NCBI RefSeq assembly: GCF_022554085.1
Contig: NZ_JAKFYR010000014.1
Span: forward strand, 37,294-101,293
Reading direction: 5' to 3'
Length of the DNA: 64,000 nt
Source: Rhodococcus sp. CH91
Lineage (GTDB): Bacteria > Actinomycetota > Actinomycetes > Mycobacteriales > Mycobacteriaceae
In this document: piece by piece, positions 45,483 through 54,375 of the stretch
How the letters are laid out: every line of letters begins with the position of its first letter
How positions within the stretch are numbered: the first letter of the stretch is position 1
The notes under the pieces: model-generated
What the model saw: only the letters and a program-made list of their open reading frames with translations
Database searches by the model: none
What the model was told of the DNA's origin: nothing
Program-made: the position numbers and the translations under genes

Positions 45483-46684
45483 CGGTAACCTGCTTTCGTT
45501 GCGACGCGGTCCTGGAACAGTGCGGTGATCTGATCCCAGTGCGAGACGAGGTTCGTCGAGTCGGAGCCGGGGGAGTTGCGGCCGATCTGCAGGCGGTGCA
45601 GCATCGGCATGTCCTGCTCGTTGACCTCCCACAGCACGTCGCACAGCTGCGACCTCGTCTCGGCGAAATCGTCACCGGCGGCGGAGGAGTCGACGAAGAT
45701 CGCCATGTATTCGACGGTGTGATCGGGGGCGACGGGGTGGTAGCCGATCACCTGGAACCAGTCGGCCTCGAGGAAGACCAGGGCGTTGGGGAACAGGCAG
45801 AAGATGTCCTGGCGTTCGAGGCGGTCGGCGGGGACGTCACCGAGCCAGGGCAGCGACTTCGCGGTCTTCTCGGCCTTGCCGGCGGCGCCGCGCGGATAGC
45901 TGCCGCCGATGATGTCCGGGTGCAGTGCCACATCGTCGACGTCGAGGGAGGCCGTGACCGGCCCGACCTGCGGGTGCACGAACGGCAGGTGGTAGAAGTC
46001 GAGGAAGTTCTCGACGACCAGCTTCCAGTTCGCGTCGACCTCGAACTTCTTCTCACCGGCCAGGTGGAGGCGATCGAAGTCGATGTGCGACCAGCGGCCC
46101 AGCACGGGCTCGAGCTTCGCGGCGAAGTCGTCGGCGCAGGCCTGCGGATCGGTGTCCGTCGCCGACAGATCGACGAAGATCATCCCGGCCCAGGTATGGC
46201 TCGCGACCAGCAGCAGGCTCAGCCGCTTCGCGACCTCCGGGTCGAGCTTCGAGCGACGCTCACGCGTGTAGTAGGGGGCGGCGGCGAGCGTGCCGTCGAG
46301 CTTGAACGACCAGCAGTGGTAGGCGCACTGGATGCGTCCCTGCACGACCATCGGATCCTCGGTCAGCGCCATGCCGCGGTGCCGGCACGAGTTGTGGAAC
46401 ACGCGGATGCGGCCGTCCTCGCCGTGCACGAGCAGCAGCGGCTTGCCGCCGATGGTGACGGGATGGACCGCGCCGGGTTCGGCGACCCAGTGGGCGTAAC
46501 CGGCCCACACCCAGCCCGACGAGAAGACGCTCTTCTGCTCGTCGGCGAACTCCTCGGTGCCGGTGTACGCGCGGGCAGGGACGATCGCGCGTCCGGTGGG
46601 CAGCTCGGGCAGCGGGCCGTCGATCACGACGTTGCCGGTCGAGGTGGTGGTGCGCTCCGGCAGGGGGAACTGCGAGGTGCTCAT
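45479..46684 (-). CDS. Rieske non-heme iron oxygenase alpha subunit
   Basis: 401 residues. The Rieske cluster ligands are CRHRGMALTED and CAYHCWSF (C-x-H and C-x2-H). The mononuclear iron site is within ENFLDFYHLPFVHP plus a later Asp. The fold belongs to the group of quaternary-amine and aromatic oxygenases (GbcA, carnitine or stachydrine type). ATG 46684 (MSTSQFPLPERT) overlaps the upstream isomerase stop by 4 bp. No beta subunit is present, so it is probably a single-subunit oxygenase. Its substrate may be an amine feeding GABA, but this is inference. Confidence 0.9.
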   Translation of the reverse strand: MSTSQFPLPERTTTSTGNVVIDGPLPELPTGRAIVPARAYTGTEEFADEQKSVFSSGWVWAGYAHWVAEPGAVHPVTIGGKPLLLVHGEDGRIRVFHNSCRHRGMALTEDPMVVQGRIQCAYHCWSFKLDGTLAAAPYYTRERRSKLDPEVAKRLSLLLVASHTWAGMIFVDLSATDTDPQACADDFAAKLEPVLGRWSHIDFDRLHLAGEKKFEVDANWKLVVENFLDFYHLPFVHPQVGPVTASLDVDDVALHPDIIGGSYPRGAAGKAEKTAKSLPWLGDVPADRLERQDIFCLFPNALVFLEADWFQVIGYHPVAPDHTVEYMAIFVDSSAAGDDFAETRSQLCDVLWEVNEQDMPMLHRLQIGRNSPGSDSTNLVSHWDQITALFQDRVATKAGYR

Positions 46685-47589
46685 CGTGACGCTCCTGAGG
46701 TCGTGAGGGTGGAAGTGCGGCCTGTGGACCCGGTCGCGGATGCGGCCTCGGCGAAGGCGGCGACGGCCCGGTCGCGCAGGGTCAGGGTGTCGGCCCACCG
46801 GTCGGACAGCTCGACGCCGTCGCGATCGGTGATGGCGTAGGGGGTGGTGCCGAGTTCGGTGCAGAACATGACGGGCTCGTCGCTGCCGGCCCGGGCGCGG
46901 CGTTCGAGGATCGAGGTGAACGCGCGGGTCCACCAGCCCGTGAACAGCTCCTCCCATTCGCGGTGCTGGGGGAAGCCGAGGGGGATCTGCACCTGGCAGC
47001 GGGTCGCGACGCGGCCCTGGACCGATTCGGCGCGGGCGAACAGGGCCTCGATGTGCCCGTCGATCTCGGGGGTCGGCGTCGACGGGATCTCGCTGCCGGC
47101 CACATAGTGCGACAGGTCGATGGCCAGGTTCACGGCGGGGTCGATGTCGTCGAGCAGACGTGTGGTGCGGCGCATGTCGTCGGTGAGGGTGTTGCGGTGG
47201 GTCTCGAGTTGCATCGCGACACCGGCAGCCTCGGCGGTGCTGTGCCAGCGATGGACGGCGTCGATCACCACGCTGTCGTCGGGGTCGAAGACGCAGCCGC
47301 ACACGACCATCCGATCCGCGCCGATCCTCTCGGCGTAGCGCAGCGCGGCGTCGAGATCGGTGTCGTCGCGCAGGAACGCGAAGACCGCCGACCGCAGGTC
47401 GCGCTCGCGGAGCAGGGGAGCGAGGCTCCCGGCTTCGGGCTTGCCGCGGGCGCCGAGATCGACTGCCGCACCGTCGAAGTTCTCCTCGACGAGGCGATCG
47501 AGCTGCTCGGGCAGGGTCCAGGGAGTGCCGCGCCAGGGCAGATCCTCCATGGCCCACAGGGACTGGAACATCTCGAGCCGGGGGCTCAT
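46681..47589 (-). CDS. Sugar-phosphate isomerase/epimerase-like TIM-barrel protein
   Basis: 302 residues with an AP-endonuclease-2/xylose-isomerase-like barrel: AVDLGARGKPEAGS, AERIGADRMVVCGC, GVAMQLETHRNTLTDD (metal Glu/His) and NLAIDLSHYVAGSEIP. ATG 47589 overlaps the dehydrogenase stop by 4 bp; the longer frame is Arg-rich shadow. In such operons these barrels isomerise or epimerise hydroxy/keto acids. Substrate not known. Confidence 0.82.
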   Translation of the reverse strand: MSPRLEMFQSLWAMEDLPWRGTPWTLPEQLDRLVEENFDGAAVDLGARGKPEAGSLAPLLRERDLRSAVFAFLRDDTDLDAALRYAERIGADRMVVCGCVFDPDDSVVIDAVHRWHSTAEAAGVAMQLETHRNTLTDDMRRTTRLLDDIDPAVNLAIDLSHYVAGSEIPSTPTPEIDGHIEALFARAESVQGRVATRCQVQIPLGFPQHREWEELFTGWWTRAFTSILERRARAGSDEPVMFCTELGTTPYAITDRDGVELSDRWADTLTLRDRAVAAFAEAASATGSTGRTSTLTTSGASR

Positions 47590-48551
47590 GCGATCACCTC
47601 GTGCGGGTCGTTGACGGAACGGGAGGGTGCGCCGGTGCGGTACCACTCGACGACGTTCGCGGCCTGCATGCGGATGTACTCGCGGGCCGTGCGGTCGGAC
47701 AGATACGCCACGTGCGGGGTGAGCAGCACGTTCGGGTGTTCGGCGAGGCGGTCGCCCGGCACAGGTGGTTCGACGTCGAGCACGTCGAGGGCGGCCCCGG
47801 CGAGGTGGCCGGCGTCGAGTGCGTCGGCGAGTGCACCGGAGTCGACGATGCCGCCGCGCGAGACGTTGATCAGCCACGCGCCCGGCCGCATCTTGGCGAG
47901 CAGGTCGGCGTCGAACAGCTTCTCGGTGGAGTCGTCGAGCGGGAGGTGGATGGACACGACGTCGGAGCCGGCGACCACCTCGGCGAGCGAGGCGGGTGTC
48001 ACCCCGGACGATAGTGCACGACCGGCCCGGTCGTAGCCGAGGATCGTCCCGACCGAACCGGACGCGAGGGCGGCGACCTCGCTGCCGATGCGGCCGAGAC
48101 CGACGAGCCCGAGGGTCGTCTCGGCGAGGCTCCGCGGAGGATACTGCGGACGGTCGAGCCAGCCGCGCCGCCCGCCGAGGGCGAAGAAGTCGAGCCGGCG
48201 GACGGCGGCCAGGGTCAGGGCCCAGGTGTGGGTGGCGACCTCGGTGGTGGCGACATCCCCGACCGTGGCCACCCAGACGTCGCGCACGGTGGCCGCGGCG
48301 ACGTCGACGGAGTCGTAGCCGCGCGAGAGCATCGAGACGATTCCCACCTGCGGGAGCCGGTCGAGCAGGGCGGCGTCGACGGGGGCGTAGCCGACGAGCA
48401 GGGCGGACGCATCCGCCGCGGCGGCGGCGATCGTGTCGGGGTCGCGGGTCTCGAGCACACGCACCTCGAATCCTTCGGCCTCCAGCAGGGCGATGCCCTC
48501 CGTGGGGTCGAGGTCGTCGAGATCGGTGTAGACCGCGATCGGGGATGCCAT
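47586..48551 (-). CDS. D-isomer-specific 2-hydroxyacid dehydrogenase
   Basis: 321 residues, NAD-binding Rossmann motif LGLVGLGRIGSEVAAL, VSIHLPLDDSTEKLFDADLLAKMRPGAWLINVSRGGIVDSGAL (catalytic Arg) and the His region LTPHVAYLSDRTAREY. The N-terminal part is somewhat like CtBP-type family members. Coupled to the isomerase gene by 4 bp. It would interconvert a 2-hydroxy and a 2-oxo acid in this pathway. Confidence 0.9.
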   Translation of the reverse strand: MASPIAVYTDLDDLDPTEGIALLEAEGFEVRVLETRDPDTIAAAAADASALLVGYAPVDAALLDRLPQVGIVSMLSRGYDSVDVAAATVRDVWVATVGDVATTEVATHTWALTLAAVRRLDFFALGGRRGWLDRPQYPPRSLAETTLGLVGLGRIGSEVAALASGSVGTILGYDRAGRALSSGVTPASLAEVVAGSDVVSIHLPLDDSTEKLFDADLLAKMRPGAWLINVSRGGIVDSGALADALDAGHLAGAALDVLDVEPPVPGDRLAEHPNVLLTPHVAYLSDRTAREYIRMQAANVVEWYRTGAPSRSVNDPHEVIA

Positions 48552-48591
48552 GAGAGTGCTCCGTTCGGGGTCGGTCGGCGGATGTGGGAAA

Positions 48592-49362
48592 TCAGTGGAT
48601 GTGGGACAGGAATTCGCGGGTGCGCTCGTGCTCGGGCGCGGTGAAGAACTGCTCCGGCGGTGCCTGCTCGACGATGACGCCGCTGTCGAACAGGGCGACC
48701 TCGTCGGCGACCCGGCGGGCGAAGCGGGTCTCGTGGGTGACCACGATCATCGTCATGCCCTGCTGTGCCAGGTCTTCCATCACGGCCAGGACCTCGTTGA
48801 CGAGTTCCGGGTCGAGTGCGGAGGTGGGCTCGTCGAAGAGCATCACCGCGGGGTCGAGGACCAGCGCCCGGGCGATCGCCACGCGCTGCTGCTGGCCGCC
48901 GGACAGTTCCGAGGGGTAGTGCCGCATGCGCTGCGACATCCCGACCCGCTCGAGCATCCGTTCGGCACGGTCGACGGCCTCGTCCTTGGCGATGCCGTGC
49001 ACCTCGGTGAGGCCGAGCGTGACGTTGTGGAGCACATCGAGGTGGGCGAAGAGGTTGAACTTCTGGAAGACCATCCCGATGTTCGTGCGTTCCCGGGCCA
49101 GCTTGCGTTCCGGCAGTGGGATCGAACGCCCGTCACGCCCGGTCGCCACACCGATCTCCTTGCCGTGCAGCAGGATCGAACCGTCGTCGACGGGTTCTAG
49201 CAGCGACATCAGGCGCAGGATCGTCGACTTGCCGGAACCGGACGGGCCGAGTACGGCCTTGACCTGTCCGGGTTCGATCGCGAAATCGACTCCCTTGAGG
49301 ATCTCGTTGTTGCCGTAGGTCTTCCGCAGTCCGATCGTTTCGAGCAGTGCGGTGCTGGTCAT
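48592..49362 (-). CDS. Polar amino-acid ABC transporter ATP-binding protein
   Basis: 256 residues with Walker A LGPSGSGKSTILR, the signature LSGGQQQRVAIARAL, Walker B VMLFDEPTSALDP and the H-loop VVTHE. It matches the GlnQ/HisP family. Its start overlaps the permease stop by 4 bp. It powers import by the permease and lipoprotein encoded next upstream. Confidence 0.94.
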   Translation of the reverse strand: MTSTALLETIGLRKTYGNNEILKGVDFAIEPGQVKAVLGPSGSGKSTILRLMSLLEPVDDGSILLHGKEIGVATGRDGRSIPLPERKLARERTNIGMVFQKFNLFAHLDVLHNVTLGLTEVHGIAKDEAVDRAERMLERVGMSQRMRHYPSELSGGQQQRVAIARALVLDPAVMLFDEPTSALDPELVNEVLAVMEDLAQQGMTMIVVTHETRFARRVADEVALFDSGVIVEQAPPEQFFTAPEHERTREFLSHIH

Positions 49363-50090
49363 GCTGTCACCGTCTCCTTCTTCGTGCGGGCCGTCGGGGC
49401 TGTGGCGATCCCGGACGAGACCCAGCGGTAGCGGCGCTCGATCAGGGTCTGCACGCCCATCAGCGCGGTGACGATGACGAGGTAGTAGACCAGTGCGGCG
49501 CTGTAGTACTCGGCGTAGCGGAAGGTGTTCGACACCCCGACCTGGGCGGTGGTCAGCAGCTCGCGCAGGGAGATGACCGAGGCCAGGGAGGTGTACTTGA
49601 GCATCGCGATGAACTCGTTGCCCGTGGGCGGCAGCGCCACCTTGATGGCCTGCGGCAGCACCACCTTGAACATCACCTTGTGCGGGGGCAGACCGATGGC
49701 GCGGGCAGCCAGGCGCTGGCCGTCGTCCACGCTGAGCAGTGCCGAGCGCAGGATCTCCGCCATGTAGGCGGCCTCGACCACCGCGAAACCGATGAAGGCC
49801 GCGAGGAACGGGCTGAACCAGTTCTCCCGCAGGGCGGGGAACAGCTGCGGTCCGGCGTTCCAGATGATCAGCAGTACGAGCAGGGTCGGGATGGCGCGGA
49901 AGAACCAGACGTACGCGCCACCCACGGTGCGGGCCAGGCGGTTGTCGCTGATGCGCAGCAGGGCGACACCGAAGCCGATCACCGTGGCGAAGAGCATCGA
50001 CGCTGCCGCGAGGGCGACCGACAGCCAGGCTCCCCGGAAGAACTCCGAGGACGTCAGAGCGGAGAGGAAGATCTCGACATCGAAGGTCAT
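49359..50090 (-). CDS. Polar amino-acid ABC transporter permease
   Basis: 243 residues, about five membrane spans and the inner-membrane EAA loop (EILRSALLSVDDGQRLAARAIGLPPHKVMFKVVLPQAIKVALPP), typical of HisM/GlnP permeases. It starts 4 bp after the binding-protein stop, so all three transporter genes form one unit. Confidence 0.93.
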   Translation of the reverse strand: MTFDVEIFLSALTSSEFFRGAWLSVALAAASMLFATVIGFGVALLRISDNRLARTVGGAYVWFFRAIPTLLVLLIIWNAGPQLFPALRENWFSPFLAAFIGFAVVEAAYMAEILRSALLSVDDGQRLAARAIGLPPHKVMFKVVLPQAIKVALPPTGNEFIAMLKYTSLASVISLRELLTTAQVGVSNTFRYAEYYSAALVYYLVIVTALMGVQTLIERRYRWVSSGIATAPTARTKKETVTA

Positions 50091-50094
50091 GGCG

Positions 50095-50928
50095 TCAATC
50101 CGTGATCACGCGCGCAGGATCGAGACCGTATTCGACGGCGATCTCCTGCAGGGTGCCGTTCTCGGCCAGTGTCCGGACACCCTCGGCGACAGGGCCGGTC
50201 AGCGGGGAGTCCTTCTTGGTGTAGACACCGAATCGCGTGTCGGCCGGGAAGATGTCCGGCACCGCGACGAGCGCGCCGTTCGACTTGCCGACCATGTCGA
50301 CGACGGCGACATCGGTCTCGATGAGGGCGTCGGCCTTGCCGTTGGTGACGGCCGCGACGGTCTCTGCGGTCTTGGGATAGGCCTGGATGGTGATGCCGGG
50401 CAGACCGGCGGCCTCGAGCTCTTCCGACAGGGCCTTGACGGTCAGCTCGTTGCTACCGCCGCCCTGCACGGCGACGGTCTTGCCCGACAGATCCTCGGAA
50501 CTGGTGATGGAGGTGTCGCCGGTGCGGACGATCAGGCCGGGGCCGGTCTCGAGGAAGGGTGCGGCGTCGGCGACCTCGAGACGCTCGGGGCTGATGTACA
50601 GCGCGGTCCACAGCACGTCGCAGCGGCCGGCCTGAAGTCCGGGCATGAGGCCGTCGAACGAGGTGATCTGCCACTTCGCGTCGACCTCCCAGAGGTCGGC
50701 GAGGGCGCGGGCGGCATCGGAGGTGAAGCCGATCGGGGTACTGGTGTCGCCCTCGGCGTAGTACTCCATCGGGGGATATTCGGGGTCGGTGCAGAAGGTG
50801 ACCTCACCGGCGCGGGCCAGGCCGGCGGGGGCCGCGCCGTCGGCTTCGCTGCCACCGGATGCACCTCCGCACGCGCTGACGAGCAGGGCGAGGCCGGTGC
50901 CGGCTGCGAGCAGTCCTACTTTTCTCAT
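50095..50928 (-). CDS. Amino-acid ABC transporter substrate-binding lipoprotein
   Basis: 277 residues. A signal peptide with lipobox LLVSACGG (Cys about 20) precedes a periplasmic-binding-protein fold of the SBP_bac_3 type (FCTDPEYPPMEYY, GRCDVLWTALYISPERLEVADAAPFLETG, AVQGGGSNELTVKAL). ATG 50928 follows AGGAGA; the longer frame is rejected because the lipoprotein signal starts here. First gene of the catabolic run, probably controlled by the divergent Lrp-type regulator. Confidence 0.92.
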   Translation of the reverse strand: MRKVGLLAAGTGLALLVSACGGASGGSEADGAAPAGLARAGEVTFCTDPEYPPMEYYAEGDTSTPIGFTSDAARALADLWEVDAKWQITSFDGLMPGLQAGRCDVLWTALYISPERLEVADAAPFLETGPGLIVRTGDTSITSSEDLSGKTVAVQGGGSNELTVKALSEELEAAGLPGITIQAYPKTAETVAAVTNGKADALIETDVAVVDMVGKSNGALVAVPDIFPADTRFGVYTKKDSPLTGPVAEGVRTLAENGTLQEIAVEYGLDPARVITD

Positions 50929-51004
50929 CGTTCGATCTCCTGTGGGGGCGGGGGATGTAGAGCAACGAGATCGGCGCTGGTCTGTGCTCGTTCGGTTGGT
51001 TCGA

Positions 51005-51026
51005 AACATATGGAGTGGGATATGTT
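51005..51026. promoter_or_regulatory. Inverted repeat in the divergent Lrp/ABC-transporter promoter region
   Basis: AACATAT and ATATGTT are perfect 7-bp arms 8 bp apart, in the 248-bp gap between the binding-protein gene and the Lrp-like gene. Candidate operator for the adjacent regulator; binding is inferred. Confidence 0.5.
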
Positions 51027-51176
51027 CTGTCCAAGTCGAAAACAGAGCAATCAACGTCACTTGTCGATTTTCGGGAAACTCGAACTGCCTTCGACCTTGA
51101 CCAGTGGATCGGAAAGATGGAGATAACTGCTGATGAGTAAAGTTCCGTTGGCCCGGATCTCGTTTGTAAACATCCG

Positions 51177-52109
51177 ATGACATCGCCCGTAACATTTCCG
51201 GTGCAGGACCTCGATGCGCGCATCGTCGAAGAGCTGCGGCTCGACGGCCGCATCGGGCGCAACGAGCTCGCGGCCAAGCTCGGGGTCTCCCGCCCCACCG
51301 TGTCGAAGAGGCTGAACGCCCTGCTCGAGAGCGGCCGGGTCAACGTCGTCGGCATCGTCCATCCCTCGACGATCGGGCTCGACGCCCTCGGCCACGTCTC
51401 CATCGCGGTCGACCGGCCCGTGCGGCAGGTCGCGGCGCGGATCGCCGAGCTGCACGACGTGCCGTACGTCTCGCTCACCAGCGGCAGGTATCCGCTCATC
51501 GTGGAGATCCGCACGGTCGGCGCAGCACGGCTCGCCTCGTCTCTCGAACGGATCCGCGGCATCGACGGTGTCCGGGAGACGAACACGCTCACCTACACCG
51601 ATCTGATCGTCGACATCGGCCGGCCCGACAAGGTGCCCGTCACCCACCTCGACTCCCTCGACGTGCGGCTCCTCGGCGTGCTGCAGGACGACGGACGCGC
51701 CTCGTACACAGAACTGGCGGAGGCGACCGGGACGTCGCCGGGTACCGCGCGCATGCGCGTCCGGCGACTGATCGACGACGGTGTGCTGCGCATCGGCGCC
51801 CTCACCGGCGGGCAACACCAGACGGAAGTCGCGGTGGGTTTCGGAATCCGTGCGAGCGGCCGCATCTCGGACCTGGCGGCGGTCATCGAGGACTTCCCGG
51901 GTGTGAACTTCCTCGCGAGCACCATCGGCCGGTTCGATCTGTTGGGTACCGTCCATGCCACGCGACTCGAGGACGTCGTGTCGTCGCTCGACACCGTCCG
52001 CGCGCTCAGATCCGTTCTCGAACTCGAAAGCTGGGTCCACTTCCGCACCGTGAAGGAGCGGTACAACAACGTCCCGGTGCTCTCGACCATCCAGGAGGAA
52101 TCCCCGTGA
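51177..52109 (+). CDS. Lrp/AsnC-family transcriptional regulator with two Lrp units
   Basis: 310 residues. Two winged-helix/RAM units in tandem: residues 10-145 (DARIVEELRLDGRIGRNELAAKLGVSRPTVSKRLNALL) and 160-300 (DVRLLGVLQDDGRASYTELAEATGTSPGTARMRVRRLI). Double-length Lrp proteins are common in actinobacteria. It is divergent from the amino-acid importer and catabolic operon, so an amino-acid-like ligand of that pathway is its likely signal. The stop overlaps the next gene by 4 bp. Confidence 0.9.
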   Translation: MTSPVTFPVQDLDARIVEELRLDGRIGRNELAAKLGVSRPTVSKRLNALLESGRVNVVGIVHPSTIGLDALGHVSIAVDRPVRQVAARIAELHDVPYVSLTSGRYPLIVEIRTVGAARLASSLERIRGIDGVRETNTLTYTDLIVDIGRPDKVPVTHLDSLDVRLLGVLQDDGRASYTELAEATGTSPGTARMRVRRLIDDGVLRIGALTGGQHQTEVAVGFGIRASGRISDLAAVIEDFPGVNFLASTIGRFDLLGTVHATRLEDVVSSLDTVRALRSVLELESWVHFRTVKERYNNVPVLSTIQEESP

Positions 52110-52762
52110 CGATCGAACCTCCCTACGCTGCGATACCGGTGCGCGGTCGCGTCGACTCCGAGGCGTCCGCGGTGGCCGTCACGGCTCTGCTGCTCGCCGG
52201 CGTCGTCACCGGCGGCACGGTGATGGTGCGCGAACCCCTGCGGCTCGACGCCGGCACCGTGCGCCGGCTGCGAGCGGACGTCGCGACCACCGGCGCGTAC
52301 GTCGTCGCCTCCGCCGACGGGCTGACGGCGACGACCCGCTCCACCGCCGGGGAGCTTCCGCAGTTCGAGGCGACCGTACCCGCCGATGTGCTGCCGCTCT
52401 ACGCGGTCGCCGCGACCCGGGCGGCCGGAGCCTGCGTGCTGTCCGCCGACGACGGATCCGCCCCGGCGTGGGCTCCGCTGCTCACGCAGCTCGGCCTGGC
52501 TGTGTGCGTTGAAGGCGGCTCGCTCGTCGTCTCACCCGGACTCGGCGAACCGGCCGGGGTGCTCGACCACGACGGAGACGTGCGGGTCGTGCTGACGGCG
52601 CTGCTGGTCGCATTGTCGAATCCGGCGGTGCGGGTCGTCGACGCGGCTCCGCTCGACCTGTTCCCGGGCTTCCTCGACCGGTGGCGGTCGCTGCTCGAGG
52701 CGGACGAATATCTGCTGCCCGGCAGCGGACTGCTGCCGTCGGACTACGTCCTGAGGTCCTGA
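52106..52762 (+). CDS. Short EPSP-synthase-like protein
   Basis: 218 residues, translationally coupled to the Lrp gene (GTG 52106). RGRVDSEASAVAVTALLLAGVVTGGTVMV resembles the N-terminal repeat of EPSP synthase. DGDVRVVLTALLVALSNPAVRVVDAAPLDLFPGFLDRWRSLL resembles its C-terminal signature (DHRIAMALA...SFPxFF). It is half the usual ~430 residues and lacks the Lys/Arg-rich active-site motifs, so it is probably non-catalytic or has a new role. The assignment is by eye. Confidence 0.55.
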   Translation: MTIEPPYAAIPVRGRVDSEASAVAVTALLLAGVVTGGTVMVREPLRLDAGTVRRLRADVATTGAYVVASADGLTATTRSTAGELPQFEATVPADVLPLYAVAATRAAGACVLSADDGSAPAWAPLLTQLGLAVCVEGGSLVVSPGLGEPAGVLDHDGDVRVVLTALLVALSNPAVRVVDAAPLDLFPGFLDRWRSLLEADEYLLPGSGLLPSDYVLRS

Positions 52763-52908
52763 CCGGGCACGCCTCCGGAACGTCCCATTCAGCGGGCGCC
52801 GGATTGGCTCACTCCGTGCGTATTGACAGAGTTTCGGTGACGCGCATCACACCCTTCCGGGTGCCGGTGCTGCGCCACGACCTGTCCCTACGATCTCAGG
52901 AGCGCCGA

Positions 52909-54267
52909 ATGGAGCAACCTGCGTCGACCTCGGTCGAGGAAACGAATACGGCCTCGGCCGTTCCGGACTCGACGGCCGGTGACCGCTCGCAATTGCGGAA
53001 GGTCACGCTGTCGAGCCTGCTGGGCACCACCATCGAGTACTACGACTTCCTGCTCTACAGCACCATGGCCGCCCTGGTCTTCGGCGACCTGTTCTTCCCG
53101 TCGTCGAACTCCGCGGTGTCCACCATCGCTGCCTTCGGAACCCTCGCGGCCGGCTACGTCGCGCGGCCGCTCGGCGGCCTGGTGTTCGGGCACTTCGGCG
53201 ACCGGCTGGGACGCAAGTCCATGCTCGTCATCACGATGGTGATGATGGGTATCGCGAGCTTCGCGATCGGCATCCTGCCCACTTACGAGCAGATCGGCGT
53301 ACTGGCTCCCATCCTGCTCGTGACGCTGCGGGTCGTGCAGGGCATCGCCGTCGGCGGCGAATGGGGCGGTGCGGCACTGATGGTCGCCGAGCACTCCGAC
53401 GATCGCCGGCGCGGGCTGTGGACCGGGCTCATGCAACTCGGGTCGCCGATCGGATTCCTGCTGTCGACGGCGGCGGTCATGCTCGCGACCCTGCTGCCGG
53501 ACGAGTCCTTCGAGTCGTGGGGCTGGCGCATTCCCTTCATCGCGAGTGCGGCGCTGCTGGTGATCGGCCTCTACATCCGTATGAGCGTGGTCGAGAGCCC
53601 GGTCTTCGAAGAGGCCGCGGAGAAGTCGAAGGCTGCGACGAGCGAGAAACCGCCTGTCCTGCAGTTGCTTCGACAGCCGCGTCCGCTGATCCTCGCGTGC
53701 GCGGTGGGCATCGGGCCGTTCGCCATGACAGCACTCATCACCTCGCACATCATCTCGTACACCACCTCGATCGGGTACGAGTCGTCGACGATCATGCAGA
53801 TCCTGATGGTGATGCCGATCGTCTCGATCGTCGCCATCCCGGGCTTCTCGGCATTGTCCGACAGGGTCGGGCGGCGCGCGGTGAGTCTCACAGGTGCCGC
53901 GGTGGCCGTGCTCTACGCCTTCCCCCTGTACACGATGATCGACTCCGGTTCGGTCGCGCTGCTGACCGTCTCCCTGTTGATCGCGCAGTCGGTGCAGGCC
54001 GCCATGTACGCGCCGCTCGCGCCGATGCTGTCGGAGATGTTCGGCACGAACGTGCGCTACACGGGTGTCTCCTTCGGCTACCAGTTCGCCAGCCTCATCG
54101 GTGCCGGCTTCACGCCGATGATCGCCGCGAGTCTGCTGGTCGCCTCCGACGGGTCGAGTCTGCCGCTGAGCATCATTCTCGCGGGCACCGCCTGCGTCAC
54201 GATCCTCGCCGCCTGGACCGCCTCGGAAACGAGCGGAAAGAACCTGGCCGGTAGCGGGTCGGAGTAG
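52909..54267 (+). CDS. MFS transporter, metabolite:H+ symporter (ShiA/BenK-like)
   Basis: 452 residues with 12 membrane spans: GTTIEYYDFLLYSTMAALVF, GGLVFGHFGDRLGRKSMLV (loop 2-3 signature), RVVQGIAVGGEWGGAALMVAEH and GWRIPF, all typical of the MHS/proline-shikimate-type symporter family. ATG 52909 follows CAGGAGCGCC. A strong terminator follows the stop by 15 bp. The substrate could be an organic acid such as a plant aromatic or a pathway intermediate. Confidence 0.92.
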   Translation: MEQPASTSVEETNTASAVPDSTAGDRSQLRKVTLSSLLGTTIEYYDFLLYSTMAALVFGDLFFPSSNSAVSTIAAFGTLAAGYVARPLGGLVFGHFGDRLGRKSMLVITMVMMGIASFAIGILPTYEQIGVLAPILLVTLRVVQGIAVGGEWGGAALMVAEHSDDRRRGLWTGLMQLGSPIGFLLSTAAVMLATLLPDESFESWGWRIPFIASAALLVIGLYIRMSVVESPVFEEAAEKSKAATSEKPPVLQLLRQPRPLILACAVGIGPFAMTALITSHIISYTTSIGYESSTIMQILMVMPIVSIVAIPGFSALSDRVGRRAVSLTGAAVAVLYAFPLYTMIDSGSVALLTVSLLIAQSVQAAMYAPLAPMLSEMFGTNVRYTGVSFGYQFASLIGAGFTPMIAASLLVASDGSSLPLSIILAGTACVTILAAWTASETSGKNLAGSGSE

Positions 54268-54282
54268 GACTCGGGTTGATTC

Positions 54283-54321
54283 GTGTGGGTCGGGCCCCGC
54301 CCGGCGGGGTCCGACCCACAC
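54283..54321 (+). terminator. Strong GC-rich terminator after the MFS gene
   Basis: A 17-bp stem (GTGTGGGTCGG plus CCCCG, one G:U pair) around a 5-nt loop, starting 15 bp after the stop. No T-run. Confidence 0.75.
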
Positions 54322-54375
54322 GACTGCTCGGGGCTGTTCTACTGGAGACAGACGCCGAACAGAGGAGGACCTCCC

